Notes: generated from the sequence alone by a model not told the origin. Shown: positions 20,085-29,246, numbered from the stretch's first letter. The stretch is 64,000 nt of DNA from Paenibacillus qinlingensis (GCF_013204845.1 NZ_JABMKY010000001.1:372001-436000); one strand, 5' to 3'. Numbers and translations: made by a program.

Positions 20085-20115
20085 TAAAAAAACCACCGCT
20101 GCTACCAGCGATGGT
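20085..20115 (-). terminator. Terminator after patA
   Basis: On the minus strand ACCATCGCTG, a GTAG loop and CAGCGGTGGT form a stem followed by TTTTTTT. It ends the lspA-rluD-patA transcript. Confidence 0.9.
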
Positions 20116-20121
20116 CTCTTT

Positions 20122-21279
20122 CTACAACTTATTTACAAACCGTTGAAGACGATCCAACGATTGCTCCAACACATCTTGTGCATACGCATATGAAATCCGA
20201 ATGTAGCCTTCCCCATAGGAAGTGAAAGCATCTCCCGGCACGACAGCAACATGCTCTTCATGCAGCAGCCTCATCGCAAATTCTTGCGAGGATAAGCCGA
20301 ACTTCGCAATAGACGGGAACAAGTAGAACGCGCCGTCTGGCTTTTCCAGCTCAATCCCCATGGCGATCAAACGATCGTAAACATAATCCCGACGGGCTGC
20401 ATAAGCTTCACGCATCGGAAGTGCATCGTCGATCCCTACCGTCAACGCCTCTAAGGCGGCATACTGGCTTACTGAGCTAGCACAGGTCACGTTATACTGG
20501 TGAACCTTCACCATGTGCGCTGTAAGGTACGCAGGGGCCATTGTAAAACCTACACGCCAGCCTGTCATTGCATGAGATTTGGACAAGCCATTAATGACGA
20601 TTGTCTTTTCACGCAACTTGCCAACTGTCGCAATAGAACGATGCTGAACGCCATACACTAACTCGCTATAGATTTCGTCGGATAATATAAATAGCTCGCG
20701 ATCTGCCAATAATTCGGCCAAATCAACAATTTCTTTCTCCGTGAGAACCTGACCAGTCGGATTTGACGGATAACATAGAATGACACAACGTGTTTTCTCT
20801 GTCAGGTAGGGTGCCAGTAGCTCAGCTGTTAATTTCAAACCATTCTCTCTGGTATCCACATAAACAGGAACTCCACCTGCTAAGTGAATTAATGGCTCAT
20901 ATCCAGGGTAAATCGGAGCCGGAATGATAACTTCAGCACCAGGCGTCAAAATCGTACGCAACGTAATATCAACCGCTTGACTCGCACCTGCTGTGACGAT
21001 AATCTCATCCGCCGCGCGATACTCTTGGCCATACTTGACCTTCACAAAGTTAGAAACAGCTTCTCTAAGCTCTATTAAACCAGGATTTTGTGTGTAGACC
21101 GTTTTATTTTGATCCAAAGCCCTTTGTCCCGCTTCGATAATATGTCGCGGCGTAGGGAAATCAGGCTGCCCTATCGTTAAGGTCAAAGCTCCAGGAATCG
21201 TACTGACTAGATTCGAAATTTTGCGAATACCTGATATTTGAATATCTTTGACTTGCGGGTTAATCAAATGCTCCAACAT
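20122..21279 (-). CDS. patA: Aminotransferase, probable N-acetyl-LL-diaminopimelate aminotransferase
   Basis: A 385-residue class I fold aminotransferase using PLP. The Schiff-base Lys234 lies in NGLSKSHAMTGWR. YPSNPTG near 170 and the C-terminal substrate Arg in YIRISYA complete the active site. Across its length it follows the B. subtilis PatA pattern, for example ISGIRKISNLV, LTIGQPDFPTP and MREAYAARRDYVYDRL. PatA makes N-acetyl-DAP between DapH and DapL. dapH-dapL lies 0.7 kb away on the other strand, which supports this role. It starts 31 bp after rluD with GGAGAG upstream. Related aspartate or aromatic aminotransferases remain possible. Confidence 0.87.
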   Translation of the reverse strand: MLEHLINPQVKDIQISGIRKISNLVSTIPGALTLTIGQPDFPTPRHIIEAGQRALDQNKTVYTQNPGLIELREAVSNFVKVKYGQEYRAADEIIVTAGASQAVDITLRTILTPGAEVIIPAPIYPGYEPLIHLAGGVPVYVDTRENGLKLTAELLAPYLTEKTRCVILCYPSNPTGQVLTEKEIVDLAELLADRELFILSDEIYSELVYGVQHRSIATVGKLREKTIVINGLSKSHAMTGWRVGFTMAPAYLTAHMVKVHQYNVTCASSVSQYAALEALTVGIDDALPMREAYAARRDYVYDRLIAMGIELEKPDGAFYLFPSIAKFGLSSQEFAMRLLHEEHVAVVPGDAFTSYGEGYIRISYAYAQDVLEQSLDRLQRFVNKL

Positions 21280-21310
21280 GCGTAGCTCTCCTCTCTCCCT
21301 TGAACAAGAA

Positions 21311-22261
21311 CTATGTTGTTCGTATCGTTGATATTAGGTTCTCCATATCAGATGGAATCGGGGCTTCAAATTGCATCCATTCCCCAGTCCGTGGGTGTTC
21401 AAAGCCAAGAATCGCCGCATGCAAGGCCTGCCCATCCATCAACATGCCTTTGCTCTTGCCATACATCGGATCTCCAACTAATGGATGACCAATGAACTTC
21501 ATGTGCACCCGGATTTGGTGGGTACGACCGGTTTCCAACTTTAACTCGACCAAAGTAAAATCACCAAATCGTTCGATAACCGCGAAGTGTGTTACCGCGG
21601 TTTTGCTGTTTTTCTCCGTAACGGTGTACATCTTACGATCATGAGAATCGCGTCCAATCGGCGCATCGATCGTCCCTTGATCATGTTGAATATATCCGTG
21701 TACCAAGGCGATGTATTTGCGATTAACGGTATGTGCCTTCAATTGCTCTGCCAGGCTTGCGTGAGCCTTATCATTTTTGGCCGACATAATTAAGCCTGAA
21801 GTGTCCTTATCAATCCGATGTACAATTCCTGGACGAAGTTCACCATTGATACCGGATAAGTCCTTGCAGTGGTACATTAATGCATTTACTAACGTACCCG
21901 AGTAATGGCCCGGCGCAGGATGAACAACGAGTCCACGCTGTTTGTTGATAACGATCACATCACTGTCCTCGTAAACAACGTTTAGAGGAATGTTTTCAGC
22001 CAATAACTCCACGCCCTGAGGCTCTGGAATCACTAACGCAATAACATCATGCAAAGACAATTTATAATTGGGCTTTACAGCTTTCCCATTCACCTTAACG
22101 TGACCATCTTTGACCCATTGTTGGACAAGTGTGCGAGAAATATCTTCTTCCAACGCTTCTGTAATGAACTTATCAATCCGTTCGCTCTCAAATTGATTTT
22201 CCACTGTCCATTCTATTGCCTCTTGCGTCACGGACTCAAGTGAGGTCTGGTTTGTGTTCAT
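21311..22261 (-). CDS. RluA family 23S rRNA pseudouridine synthase (RluD type)
   Basis: Isomerises uridines in ribosomal RNA, by analogy with RluD in the helix 69 loop of 23S rRNA. An S4 RNA-binding domain lies at about residues 27-80. The catalytic Asp151 is in the family signature HRIDKDTSGL, and KLETGRTHQIRVH is a second conserved block. At 316 residues it corresponds in position and layout to B. subtilis YlyB, between lspA and the pyr operon. It overlaps the 3' end of lspA by 26 bp, with AAGGAG before the ATG. The exact target uridines are inferred. Confidence 0.93.
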   Translation of the reverse strand: MNTNQTSLESVTQEAIEWTVENQFESERIDKFITEALEEDISRTLVQQWVKDGHVKVNGKAVKPNYKLSLHDVIALVIPEPQGVELLAENIPLNVVYEDSDVIVINKQRGLVVHPAPGHYSGTLVNALMYHCKDLSGINGELRPGIVHRIDKDTSGLIMSAKNDKAHASLAEQLKAHTVNRKYIALVHGYIQHDQGTIDAPIGRDSHDRKMYTVTEKNSKTAVTHFAVIERFGDFTLVELKLETGRTHQIRVHMKFIGHPLVGDPMYGKSKGMLMDGQALHAAILGFEHPRTGEWMQFEAPIPSDMENLISTIRTT

Positions 22262-22763
22262 GTGTTGCTCCTTTTTTCTCTTTTCGTGATGCTAGAATGG
22301 ACTCAATAAAGATCAGGATAACCCCGACAACGATGCAAGAATCTGCTACATTGAAAATCGGGAAAATATAATCGACTTCTTTGCCGAAAAAGTTAAAATC
22401 GAAAGTAAACTGGAAGAAATCCACAACTTCTGCGAATAGTGCGCGGTCAACGAAATTGCCAAACGCTCCTCCAAAAAGTAAACACAAGGCGAACGGTAAT
22501 AACACTTTACCTTCACGAATCGTCCGCTGCATGTACCAAACAATCCCGCATAGCACGATAATCGTCACTACAATGAAAAACCAACGTTGATCTTGTAAAA
22601 TACCGAAAGCCGCACCACGATTACGATGGGATGTAATCATGAAAAAATCTCCAATAACAGGGCGTTCTTCCCCTAATGGAACTTTTTTCACAATGATCCA
22701 TTTCGTAACTTGATCTAGTATGAATGCAAGAAGTGCATACAGGTAATATTTCAAATATTTCAT
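22236..22763 (-). CDS. lspA: Lipoprotein signal peptidase (signal peptidase II)
   Basis: Membrane aspartyl protease that cleaves prolipoproteins before the lipid-modified Cys. The 175-residue protein has four predicted membrane helices. The catalytic Asp pair is Asp115 in EVVDFFQF and Asp141 in FNVADS, with the supporting GNFVDR motif. The tail is basic and cytoplasmic. A substrate may be the DUF4349 lipoprotein at 54.4 kb. TAGGAGG precedes the ATG. It is the first gene of the lspA-rluD-patA run. Confidence 0.96.
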   Translation of the reverse strand: MKYLKYYLYALLAFILDQVTKWIIVKKVPLGEERPVIGDFFMITSHRNRGAAFGILQDQRWFFIVVTIIVLCGIVWYMQRTIREGKVLLPFALCLLFGGAFGNFVDRALFAEVVDFFQFTFDFNFFGKEVDYIFPIFNVADSCIVVGVILIFIESILASRKEKKGATHEHKPDLT

Positions 22764-22893
22764 CTAAGTTTACCTCCTACATTGTAAAAAGCTTGTACAT
22801 TCCTATTTTTCAAGGAATTACCTCACTAAAAAAAGCGGTCTATCGGCATCATAAACGGTATGAATGAGCTGTTAGAAGGGAGCTGTATGACCT

Positions 22894-23631
22894 ATGAGCC
22901 ATTTAACCGATGAGCAAATACAATCATTATATGTACAACTGTTGGAGGAAAAGGTTGCACTTGAAAAGCACTTCGCTTCGAACGATCAATTTGGACTCGC
23001 AAATTCGTTCTCCGATTCCATAGGCGAGCTCTCTATGTATGATAATCATCCCGGTGATATCGGGTCCGAAGTTTTTGAACGAGCGAAAGATATTTCGCTT
23101 AATGAACACGCAGAGATGCATTTACAACAAGTCAATGAAGCATTAGCCCGTATGGAAAGTGGCGAATATGGTGTTTGTATTTTTAGCCATCAACCTATTC
23201 CGTATGAACGCCTACAAGCCATCCCAACAACTTTATACAGCATAGAACATGTGCCTGATCCAGACCAATCGTTCAGGCGCCCTGTTGAAGAGCAGATTCT
23301 TTACCCACCATTCGGGCGTACGAGCTTTGATGAGAAAGACAACGAAACAGAGTTCGATGGTGAAGATGCTTGGCAAATCGTTGAAAGTTGGGGAACCTCA
23401 AACTCACCAGCTTTCGCTGAAAGCAACCAAGTGGAAAGCTATAATGACATGTACATCGAAGCCGACGAGTTGGAAGGCTATGTAGAGTCATTCGAAAGCT
23501 TTGTAGCCACTGATCTCTATGGTGAACATGTTACCATTGTACGAAGTAAAGCTTATAACGAGTATATGCACAGTGATGAAGGCGATCCTTTTCTCGAACC
23601 CGAAAGAACTGCTGATTTAGACGATGAGTAA
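22894..23631 (+). CDS. YteA/YlyA-type DksA-like sporulation-associated protein
   Basis: A 245-residue protein of the TraR/DksA superfamily. A coiled-coil-prone N-terminus covers about 1-85, with GELSMYDNHPGDIGSE typical of the YteA family. The former zinc-finger segment is GVCIFSHQPIPYERLQAIP near 91-109. Only one of the expected Cys residues remains, and the second CxxC pair is lost (TLYSIEH). YteA proteins share this loss, so zinc binding is doubtful. The second half is acidic and ends in FVATDLYGEHVTIVRS. It lies between ileS and lspA, the position of B. subtilis ylyA, but is read in the opposite direction to its neighbours. RNA polymerase modulation is inferred from the fold. Confidence 0.85.
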   Translation: MSHLTDEQIQSLYVQLLEEKVALEKHFASNDQFGLANSFSDSIGELSMYDNHPGDIGSEVFERAKDISLNEHAEMHLQQVNEALARMESGEYGVCIFSHQPIPYERLQAIPTTLYSIEHVPDPDQSFRRPVEEQILYPPFGRTSFDEKDNETEFDGEDAWQIVESWGTSNSPAFAESNQVESYNDMYIEADELEGYVESFESFVATDLYGEHVTIVRSKAYNEYMHSDEGDPFLEPERTADLDDE

Positions 23632-23662
23632 TTTCAATTTTTGACCCTGATTAAAAACAGGA

Positions 23663-23696
23663 CAAACGAGCTTCGCATATAGCGAAAGCTCGTTTG
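23663..23696. terminator. Bidirectional terminator between the yteA-like gene and ileS
   Basis: CAAACGAGCTTCGC, an ATATAG loop and CGAAAGCTCGTTTG form a long near-perfect stem between two convergent genes. On the minus strand it is followed by GTCCTGTTTTTAAT, so the T run is slightly delayed. Confidence 0.7.
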
Positions 23697-23702
23697 GTTC
23701 CT

Positions 23703-26471
23703 CTACTCGTGATAATGAGCAGTCACAACATCATTACATCTGACACAGAGTGTTGGATGCTCTTTACTGTGCCCAACCTCTGGTGTCACTATCCAACAAC
23801 GTTCACATTTCTCACCGTCTGCAACAGCGATTGCAATGGCCACATCTTTGGACTGAAGTGCACCTTCAGGTACAGAAGTACCTACTGGGTATAGATTAAC
23901 AGCAGATACGATGAACAACTGATCCAATTGTTCAAATTGTGTCAACAAAGCAAACATCGCTTCATTCGGATACAAATTCACTGCTGCCCCTAAGGAATTA
24001 CCAATGACCTTCTCCTTACGCGCTTCTTCTAGCGCCTTCAGCACGTCATCACGTACCTCCAAGAATGAATTCCATTTATTTTCCAATTCTTCATTGTATA
24101 CACTCGTCTCTACTTCCGGTAATTCAGCAAGTTGTACGGAGCTTAGTTCAACACCTGGAATATACTTCCAAACTTCATCTGCTGTATGCGGAAGAATTGG
24201 TGAGATCAATTTCGTAATCGCAGTTAGTGCCGCATATAGCACAGTTTGTGACGCTTTACGAGCTGGATCCTCAGCCGCATTCGCATAGAGACGATCCTTG
24301 ATGATATCCAAATAGAAAGAGCTCATTTCCACCGCACAGAAATGGTGAATCGTTTGATACACAACATGGAATTCGTAGGCTTCATAGGCTTTAATAACTT
24401 TCTCGATCATGCGGTTCAAACGAATCAACGCATAGCGATCAAGTTCGGATAAACTTGCGTAGGCAACACGATCTGTAGCCGGATTAAACTGACTCAAATT
24501 CCCAAGCAGGAAGCGCATGGTGTTACGGATTTTACGATAAACTTCCGTCGTTTGGTTCAAAATATTGTCCGAAATCCGATGATCGGATTGATAATCCACG
24601 GAGGATACCCATAGACGAAGAATATCAGCGCCTAATTTGCCGCAAACCACATTCGGATCAATCGTGTTCCCAATGGATTTGGACATTTTGCGCCCTTCGC
24701 CATCTAGTGTAAAGCCATGACTCAAAATGCCTTTATACGGTGACTTCTCTCTCGTTGCCACACCAGTAATCAAGGAAGAGTTGAACCAACCGCGATATTG
24801 GTCGGATCCTTCCAGATACAGATCAGCAGGCCACTGAAGTTCTGGACGCGACTCTAGAACAGCAACGTGACTGGAACCGGAGTCGAACCAAACGTCCATG
24901 ATGTCCGTTTCTTTGCGGAATTCACCATGTCCGCATTTCGTACAGCTAGTACCGTGTGGAAGTAAATCCTTCTCATCCTTGATGAACCAAGCATTAGAAC
25001 CTTCTTGCTCGAATAACTGGGCAACATGTTCAATTGTTTGCTCGTTAACAAGGGGCTCATTACAGCTGCGACAGTAGAAAATAGGAATCGGTACACCCCA
25101 TGCCCGCTGTCTGGAAATACACCAGTCTCCACGATCTGCGATCATGTTATGAAGGCGCACTTCGCCCCACTCCGGCGTCCATTTCACTTGCTTGATTTCA
25201 TCCAGCATCTCTTGTCTGAACTTATCGATGGACGCAAACCATTGCTCCGTTGCACGATAAATAACAGGTTTCTTCGTACGCCAGTCATGTGCGTATTGAT
25301 GCTGAATGTCAGCAGCTTTTAGCAATAAACCTGACTCCTTCAGCTGCTCAATGATCAGCTTGCCGCCTTTTTCATAGAACAAACCTTCATAACCTGGTGC
25401 TTCAGCTGTAAAATGACCTTGATCGTCCACTGGACAAAGCACGCCGATGTTATAACGTTGACCTATTGCAAAGTCGTCTTCCCCGTGACCTGGAGCTGTG
25501 TGAACGCAACCTGTACCCGCTTCTAACGTCACGTGCTCGCCAACCATAACAAGGGATTCACGATCGTAAAATGGATGTTGGCACGTAACAAACTCCAACT
25601 CACTGCCTTTTACCGTCGATAATACTTCGTATTCGCTCCAGCCAATTTCTTTCGCTGCTGCTGCAAGAAGTCCTTGTGCCAGCACATATTTCTTCCCATT
25701 CGCTTGAACAACTGCGTACTCAAATTCAGGGTGTACGGAAATCCCTAAGTTCGCAGGTAATGTCCATGCTGTTGTTGTCCAGATGACGATGGCTGCATCT
25801 TCAGGTAACTTCCCTTTGCCATCCTTTACTGGGAACGCCACGTAGATGGATGTTGAAGTTTTCTCTTTGTACTCGATTTCTGCTTCAGCCAAGGCGCTCT
25901 CTGACGATGGGGACCAGTAAACAGGTTTCAAGCCTTTGTAAACGAAGCCCTTCTGTACCATTGTACCGAAAACACGAATTTGTTGAGCTTCATAACCTGG
26001 TTGCAACGTGATGTACGGATTTTTCCAATCTCCGCGTATACCAAGACGTTGGAATTGACTCTTCTGCTTCTCAACAGATTGCAAGGCGTATTCTTTGCAA
26101 TATTCACGGAACTCAGGAACTGTCATCTTCTTACGATCGACTTTCCCGCTGTTCGTAATCACTTGCTCGATCGGTAAGCCGTGCGTATCCCAACCTGGAA
26201 CATAAGGCGCGTCGAATCCTTGCAATGTTTTGAAACGTACGATAATATCCTTAAGCACTTTGTTGAGTGCGTGACCGATATGAATATCTCCATTCGCATA
26301 AGGAGGCCCATCGTGTAGAATAAACTTCGTTCTGCCCTTACGACTTTCTTGCACTTTAGCATAAATGTCTTCGGCTTCCCAATGTTCTTGCATCTTCGGT
26401 TCCGCTTGAGGTAAATTACCTCTCATCGGGAAATCTGTTTGTAATAGGTTTAATGTTTTTCCATAATCCAT
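23703..26471 (-). CDS. ileS: Isoleucyl-tRNA synthetase
   Basis: Charges tRNA-Ile. About 922 residues, class I synthetase. The HIGH motif is in [11 protein letters not shown] near residue 65 and KMSKS in [10 protein letters not shown] near 594. The editing domain lies between them ([13 protein letters not shown] near 232), and a zinc-binding C-terminus reads CERCWIV followed by LCVRC. I choose the ATG at 26471: GGAG lies eight bases upstream, whereas the GTG at 26480 sits inside that purine stretch. The form is the bacterial type found in B. subtilis, sensitive to mupirocin. It is under T-box control. Confidence 0.97.
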   Translation of the reverse strand: MDYGKTLNLLQTDFPMRGNLPQAEPKMQEHWEAEDIYAKVQESRKGRTKFILHDGPPYANGDIHIGHALNKVLKDIIVRFKTLQGFDAPYVPGWDTHGLPIEQVITNSGKVDRKKMTVPEFREYCKEYALQSVEKQKSQFQRLGIRGDWKNPYITLQPGYEAQQIRVFGTMVQKGFVYKGLKPVYWSPSSESALAEAEIEYKEKTSTSIYVAFPVKDGKGKLPEDAAIVIWTTTAWTLPANLGISVHPEFEYAVVQANGKKYVLAQGLLAAAAKEIGWSEYEVLSTVKGSELEFVTCQHPFYDRESLVMVGEHVTLEAGTGCVHTAPGHGEDDFAIGQRYNIGVLCPVDDQGHFTAEAPGYEGLFYEKGGKLIIEQLKESGLLLKAADIQHQYAHDWRTKKPVIYRATEQWFASIDKFRQEMLDEIKQVKWTPEWGEVRLHNMIADRGDWCISRQRAWGVPIPIFYCRSCNEPLVNEQTIEHVAQLFEQEGSNAWFIKDEKDLLPHGTSCTKCGHGEFRKETDIMDVWFDSGSSHVAVLESRPELQWPADLYLEGSDQYRGWFNSSLITGVATREKSPYKGILSHGFTLDGEGRKMSKSIGNTIDPNVVCGKLGADILRLWVSSVDYQSDHRISDNILNQTTEVYRKIRNTMRFLLGNLSQFNPATDRVAYASLSELDRYALIRLNRMIEKVIKAYEAYEFHVVYQTIHHFCAVEMSSFYLDIIKDRLYANAAEDPARKASQTVLYAALTAITKLISPILPHTADEVWKYIPGVELSSVQLAELPEVETSVYNEELENKWNSFLEVRDDVLKALEEARKEKVIGNSLGAAVNLYPNEAMFALLTQFEQLDQLFIVSAVNLYPVGTSVPEGALQSKDVAIAIAVADGEKCERCWIVTPEVGHSKEHPTLCVRCNDVVTAHYHE

Positions 26472-26514
26472 CTTTACCACTCCACTCCTGGTTCAATCTA
26501 TCCTAGTCTAAAAA

Positions 26515-26790
26515 ACAAAAAAAGCCTCTCATCCCAAAAGGGACGAGAAACTCAACTCGCGGTACCACCCTCGTTAAAAAGCATCATGAACACACGCCTA
26601 AAGGCGAATTGAACAGAGCTTCTTCACTCGATCATGTATAACGGCATGACCCGTTTCTCCCTACTCATTTCAAGAGACGCTCCTGGGGGATATTCGGTAC
26701 GCTGCAGAGATTAGGCTCACACCACAACCCTAATTCGCTGACACTGCTCATAACGCCCTACTCGTTCCAGTCATAGCTTTATTGCGATAC
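26515..26790 (-). ncRNA. ileS T-box leader
   Basis: A tRNA-sensing leader that lets transcription continue when uncharged tRNA-Ile binds. The minus strand contains the invariant T-box sequence GGGTGGTACCGCG (26559-26571). Then comes the terminator CTCGTCCC, TTTT, GGGATGAG (26528-26547) and a T tract reaching 26515. Upstream, the stem I segment contains GAATATCCC, whose ATC (26689-26691) is a plausible isoleucine specifier codon. The 5' boundary near 26790 is approximate. The element at 26799-26970 lies between this RNA and its promoter. Confidence 0.92.
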
Positions 26791-26798
26791 TTTTAGAG

Positions 26799-26970
26799 GT
26801 TGTTCAAAAGTCCATTTTTGATCACGAAGTAGTCCATGAAGCATATTCCACATCGAATATTGAATTCAGCCGGAACTTCCGGTGCTCACGTAGCTTACAC
26901 TACGCTCCGCTCCTCATTTCCTAGCTTCTTTCAATCTTCTCGGTGCTGAAAACCGGACTTTTTGAACTCT
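26799..26970. repeat. MITE-like element with inverted ends upstream of the ileS T-box
   Basis: GTTCAAAAGTCC at 26802-26813 is mirrored by GGACTTTTTGAAC at 26955-26967, giving 12-13 bp inverted ends with a one-base gap. The interior has two further stems: CCGGAACTTCCGG near 26871-26883, and CGTAG/CTACG near 26889-26904. No open reading frame is present. The size, inverted ends and internal folding resemble the small non-coding repeats common in Paenibacillus and Brevibacillus genomes. It is a single copy in this window, so its repetitive nature is from memory of the family and is not shown here. Confidence 0.6.
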
Positions 26971-26982
26971 CACTTTAACAGG

Positions 26983-27011
26983 AGTATACCCAATCTGGCA
27001 AGCATAGTCAA
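26983..27011 (-). promoter_or_regulatory. SigA promoter of ileS
   Basis: TTGACT (27006-27011), 17 bp, TATACT (26983-26988) on the minus strand. The start would be near 26976, only a few bases before the MITE-like element, giving a leader of about 505 nt. Confidence 0.8.
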
Positions 27012-27037
27012 TATGATACCTGCCTACTGCTCCATGC

Positions 27038-27514
27038 CTACTCTTCCTTATGTTCAAACTGCATACTTTGCCAGCCTTCTGTGTTCAATAATTCAAGCTG
27101 CGCTTCAAGTAACGTCCGGAAGCGCGTACGATAAATCGAAGCTTGTTTCTTGAGTTCTTCGATCTCAAGAGCTACTTTGCGTGAACGCGTCAATGATTCG
27201 TTAATAATCCGATCCGCATTTTTCTCCGCTTCTTTCAGAATTAACTGAGCTTCTTTCTTCGAATTGCTTCTAACTTCATCCGCAGCCTCTTGTGCCACGA
27301 TGATCGTTTTGCTCAGTGATTCTTCAATATGCGTAAAATGATCCAAACGCTCCTGCAAGGCCATTGATTGATTCTGCAAATCCTTATTCTCACGAATAAG
27401 CGCTTCATAATCCTTGATGACTTGATCTAGGAATTCATTCACCTGATCCTCATCATAACCACGAAACGAACGTGAAAACTCCTTATTATGTATATCTAGC
27501 GGTGTTAATGGCAT
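27038..27514 (-). CDS. divIVA: Septum/pole-site determinant DivIVA
   Basis: A peripheral membrane protein that senses negative membrane curvature and organises poles and division sites. The 158-residue protein opens with MPLTPLDIHNKEFSRSFRGY, the conserved lipid-binding N-terminus with its Phe/Arg tip. A long heptad-patterned coiled coil covers about residues 30-135. It is the last gene of the ylm cluster before ileS, as in Bacillus. Its leader contains the hairpin repeat also seen before sigE and rsmH. Confidence 0.96.
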   Translation of the reverse strand: MPLTPLDIHNKEFSRSFRGYDEDQVNEFLDQVIKDYEALIRENKDLQNQSMALQERLDHFTHIEESLSKTIIVAQEAADEVRSNSKKEAQLILKEAEKNADRIINESLTRSRKVALEIEELKKQASIYRTRFRTLLEAQLELLNTEGWQSMQFEHKEE

Positions 27515-27520
27515 CAGTGC

Positions 27521-27563
27521 CCCTCCTTAGCGTTTTGCGCAGCAAAACTGACTTCGTAAGCAT
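27521..27563 (-). repeat. Leader hairpin repeat at the divIVA ribosome site
   Basis: On the minus strand ATGCTTACGAAGTCA is followed by GTTTTGC, a TGC loop and GCAAAAC (27532-27548), then the ribosome site AAGGAGG. Near-identical blocks precede sigE and rsmH. Confidence 0.65.
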
Positions 27564-27645
27564 AAGCTGAGCTTGTCTGAAAGCTAGCCTACACCCATGT
27601 CTATACAGTTCAGTTCGACAGAAAATTAGCAATTCCTGCAAAGTT

Positions 27646-27664
27646 CGTGGATAAATTATCCACG
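27646..27664. repeat. 19-bp palindrome at the ylmH stop codon
   Basis: CGTGGATAAATTATCCACG is a perfect inverted repeat just past the ylmH stop. It is AT-rich at the loop and lacks a T tract. It could be an mRNA end structure or a protein-binding site. The remaining 80 bp before the divIVA leader repeat holds nothing I recognise. Confidence 0.5.
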
Positions 27665-27665
27665 G

Positions 27666-28445
27666 TCATGCAAACTTGCCAATCTTCACACGAATTCGAC
27701 CTTTTTTCGATACGCCTTCCACTTCAAGCACTTTAAACCTACCAAAACCCTGCAAGGAGATCATATCGCCTTCTTTCAGCGGCTTGCTTGGATCTTCTTC
27801 CACCTTCCAGTTGACGCGGCAACGACCAGCTTGTATTGGTATCAATACTTTGGCTCTGCTAAGCCGGAATACATCGCTTACAATTCCGTCCATACGCATA
27901 GATGCAACGGATAGATGAAGCTCCTCCAATTGCACTTGCGCTACTTCTAGCTTATCTAAAGGGAGCAATTCCGTTTGGACATGCACTCTATGTACTTGTG
28001 ACAAATTCAAATGCAAATAGTCAGCTGCATCCTGAGTGACTAAGAAATGGCAGCCACCCTCTATAACATGAATATCGCCAACCTTGTCTCGCTTCATGCC
28101 GAGTCCAAGAATGGCGCCCATGTAATCTCCGTGTTCAAGCGTAAGGAATTTGCCATCCCCTGAGGACACTGCCAACACGGCCATCGCCATGTCTTCACTA
28201 TCCAAGCTGCGATAGTCAGGAGCTATAATAGCACGCTTACGCTCAGCTGCTTCATAGCCGCCATCCAATCGGCAATGTACATCCGGGTGTCGGTTGACGA
28301 GCGAATTGAGAATGAAAGCTTGTCTGGGATCGAGAAAATCGGTTAACTTCACGGCATGCTGCTGTGCAGCTCGCTCGACCCAATCCCAGGCTTTATCCAC
28401 AAAATGATGCTCGTCTTGGTGAAAATGCCCATAAATATCTTTCAT
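27666..28445 (-). CDS. ylmH: YlmH family S4-domain RNA-binding protein
   Basis: About 259 residues with a C-terminal S4 RNA-binding domain (about residues 180-250; MRMDGIVSDVFRLSRAK, then KPLKEGDMISLQGFGRFKVL). YlmH proteins bind the ribosome and have been linked to rescue of stalled nascent chains. In streptococci the orthologue is tied to division. The start is the ATG at 28445; the frame also opens with a TTG one codon earlier. It lies two bases after ylmG in the conserved sepF-ylmG-ylmH-divIVA run. Confidence 0.93.
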   Translation of the reverse strand: MKDIYGHFHQDEHHFVDKAWDWVERAAQQHAVKLTDFLDPRQAFILNSLVNRHPDVHCRLDGGYEAAERKRAIIAPDYRSLDSEDMAMAVLAVSSGDGKFLTLEHGDYMGAILGLGMKRDKVGDIHVIEGGCHFLVTQDAADYLHLNLSQVHRVHVQTELLPLDKLEVAQVQLEELHLSVASMRMDGIVSDVFRLSRAKVLIPIQAGRCRVNWKVEEDPSKPLKEGDMISLQGFGRFKVLEVEGVSKKGRIRVKIGKFA

Positions 28446-28450
28446 CAAGA

Positions 28451-28723
28451 CTAGAAAATCCCCACGATGAAATCAAGTACAGCAAAGATACCCATAACAA
28501 CGAATTTCAATGCGATCAACGCCACGATTGGTGAGAGATCAATGAAACCGATACTAGGTATGATTTTACGGAATGGAGCCAGATACGGTTCAACCAGCTT
28601 CGAGAGCAGTCCACCGACGAAACTGCCACGCGCGTTTGGAAACCAAGATAAGATCAAGTAACCAATAATCATGAAATAATAAATTTCTGTCAATACGCTT
28701 AAAAAAGAGTAAACGTTATCCAC
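28451..28723 (-). CDS. ylmG: YggT family membrane protein (YlmG)
   Basis: A small membrane protein of about 90 residues with two hydrophobic segments (about 5-30 and 60-88). The YggT motif ILSWFPNARG lies between them, followed by VEPYLAPFRKIIP. The role is uncertain; homologues are linked to membrane or division-site organisation. The GTG at 28723 has AGAGGTGGG seven bases upstream and gives the usual length. The frame also allows a GTG at 28735, which overlaps that ribosome site. Confidence 0.9.
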   Translation of the reverse strand: MDNVYSFLSVLTEIYYFMIIGYLILSWFPNARGSFVGGLLSKLVEPYLAPFRKIIPSIGFIDLSPIVALIALKFVVMGIFAVLDFIVGIF

Positions 28724-28763
28724 GTTGTTTCCCACCTCTGTCTATGTGTTTGGGGATATGCGT

Positions 28764-29186
28764 CTATTCCTCGCCCATCATCTCAGAGATATGACCATGA
28801 ATATCTACTGAGTCTGGTGTACAGAGAAAAATATTCGGTCCAAGCTTAGAGATAGACCCATTCAATGCGTAAACCGTACCACTCAAGAAATCTACGATTC
28901 GGATAGCTTGATCGCCGCGAACTCGTTGTAAATTAACGACAACCGCTCTACGAGCACGTAGATGGTCTGCGATGTCCTGTGTTTCCTCATACGTACGGGG
29001 TTCACTAAGGACAACGCGTGAATTCTTCTGTGAATGAATACTGACGACATTCGCCTTATTTTTATTACGTAATTCGTATGGATTGGTTTCAGGTTCTTCT
29101 GTTGCTTCTACAATCCGCTCACGCTCTACAATTTCTTCCTCTTCCTGAAGTCCCAGAAAGTTCATAAATCGGTTATATACACCCAT
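28764..29186 (-). CDS. sepF: Cell division protein SepF
   Basis: A 140-residue FtsZ partner that forms rings, bundles FtsZ filaments and anchors them to the membrane. The N-terminal amphipathic helix ([13 protein letters not shown]) binds lipid. An acidic linker follows, then a conserved C-terminal core of about 85 residues ([20 protein letters not shown] and [18 protein letters not shown]). AGGAGGGAAG precedes the ATG. It is co-directional with ftsA and ftsZ upstream, which are its partners. Confidence 0.96.
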   Translation of the reverse strand: MGVYNRFMNFLGLQEEEEIVERERIVEATEEPETNPYELRNKNKANVVSIHSQKNSRVVLSEPRTYEETQDIADHLRARRAVVVNLQRVRGDQAIRIVDFLSGTVYALNGSISKLGPNIFLCTPDSVDIHGHISEMMGEE

Positions 29187-29246
29187 TGCGCTTCCCTCCT
29201 AACGAAATCATGCATAGGAATCATATCCCCTAATACCTAATACCCA

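Noticed and set aside
22927..23121. Canonical zinc finger in the YteA-like protein
   Set aside because: Only one of the four Cys of the DksA-type finger remains, so a C4 zinc site is not supported. The loss also occurs in other YteA proteins.
26799..26970. Insertion sequence upstream of ileS
   Set aside because: It is far too short for a transposase gene and has no open frame. At most it is a non-autonomous or structured repeat.
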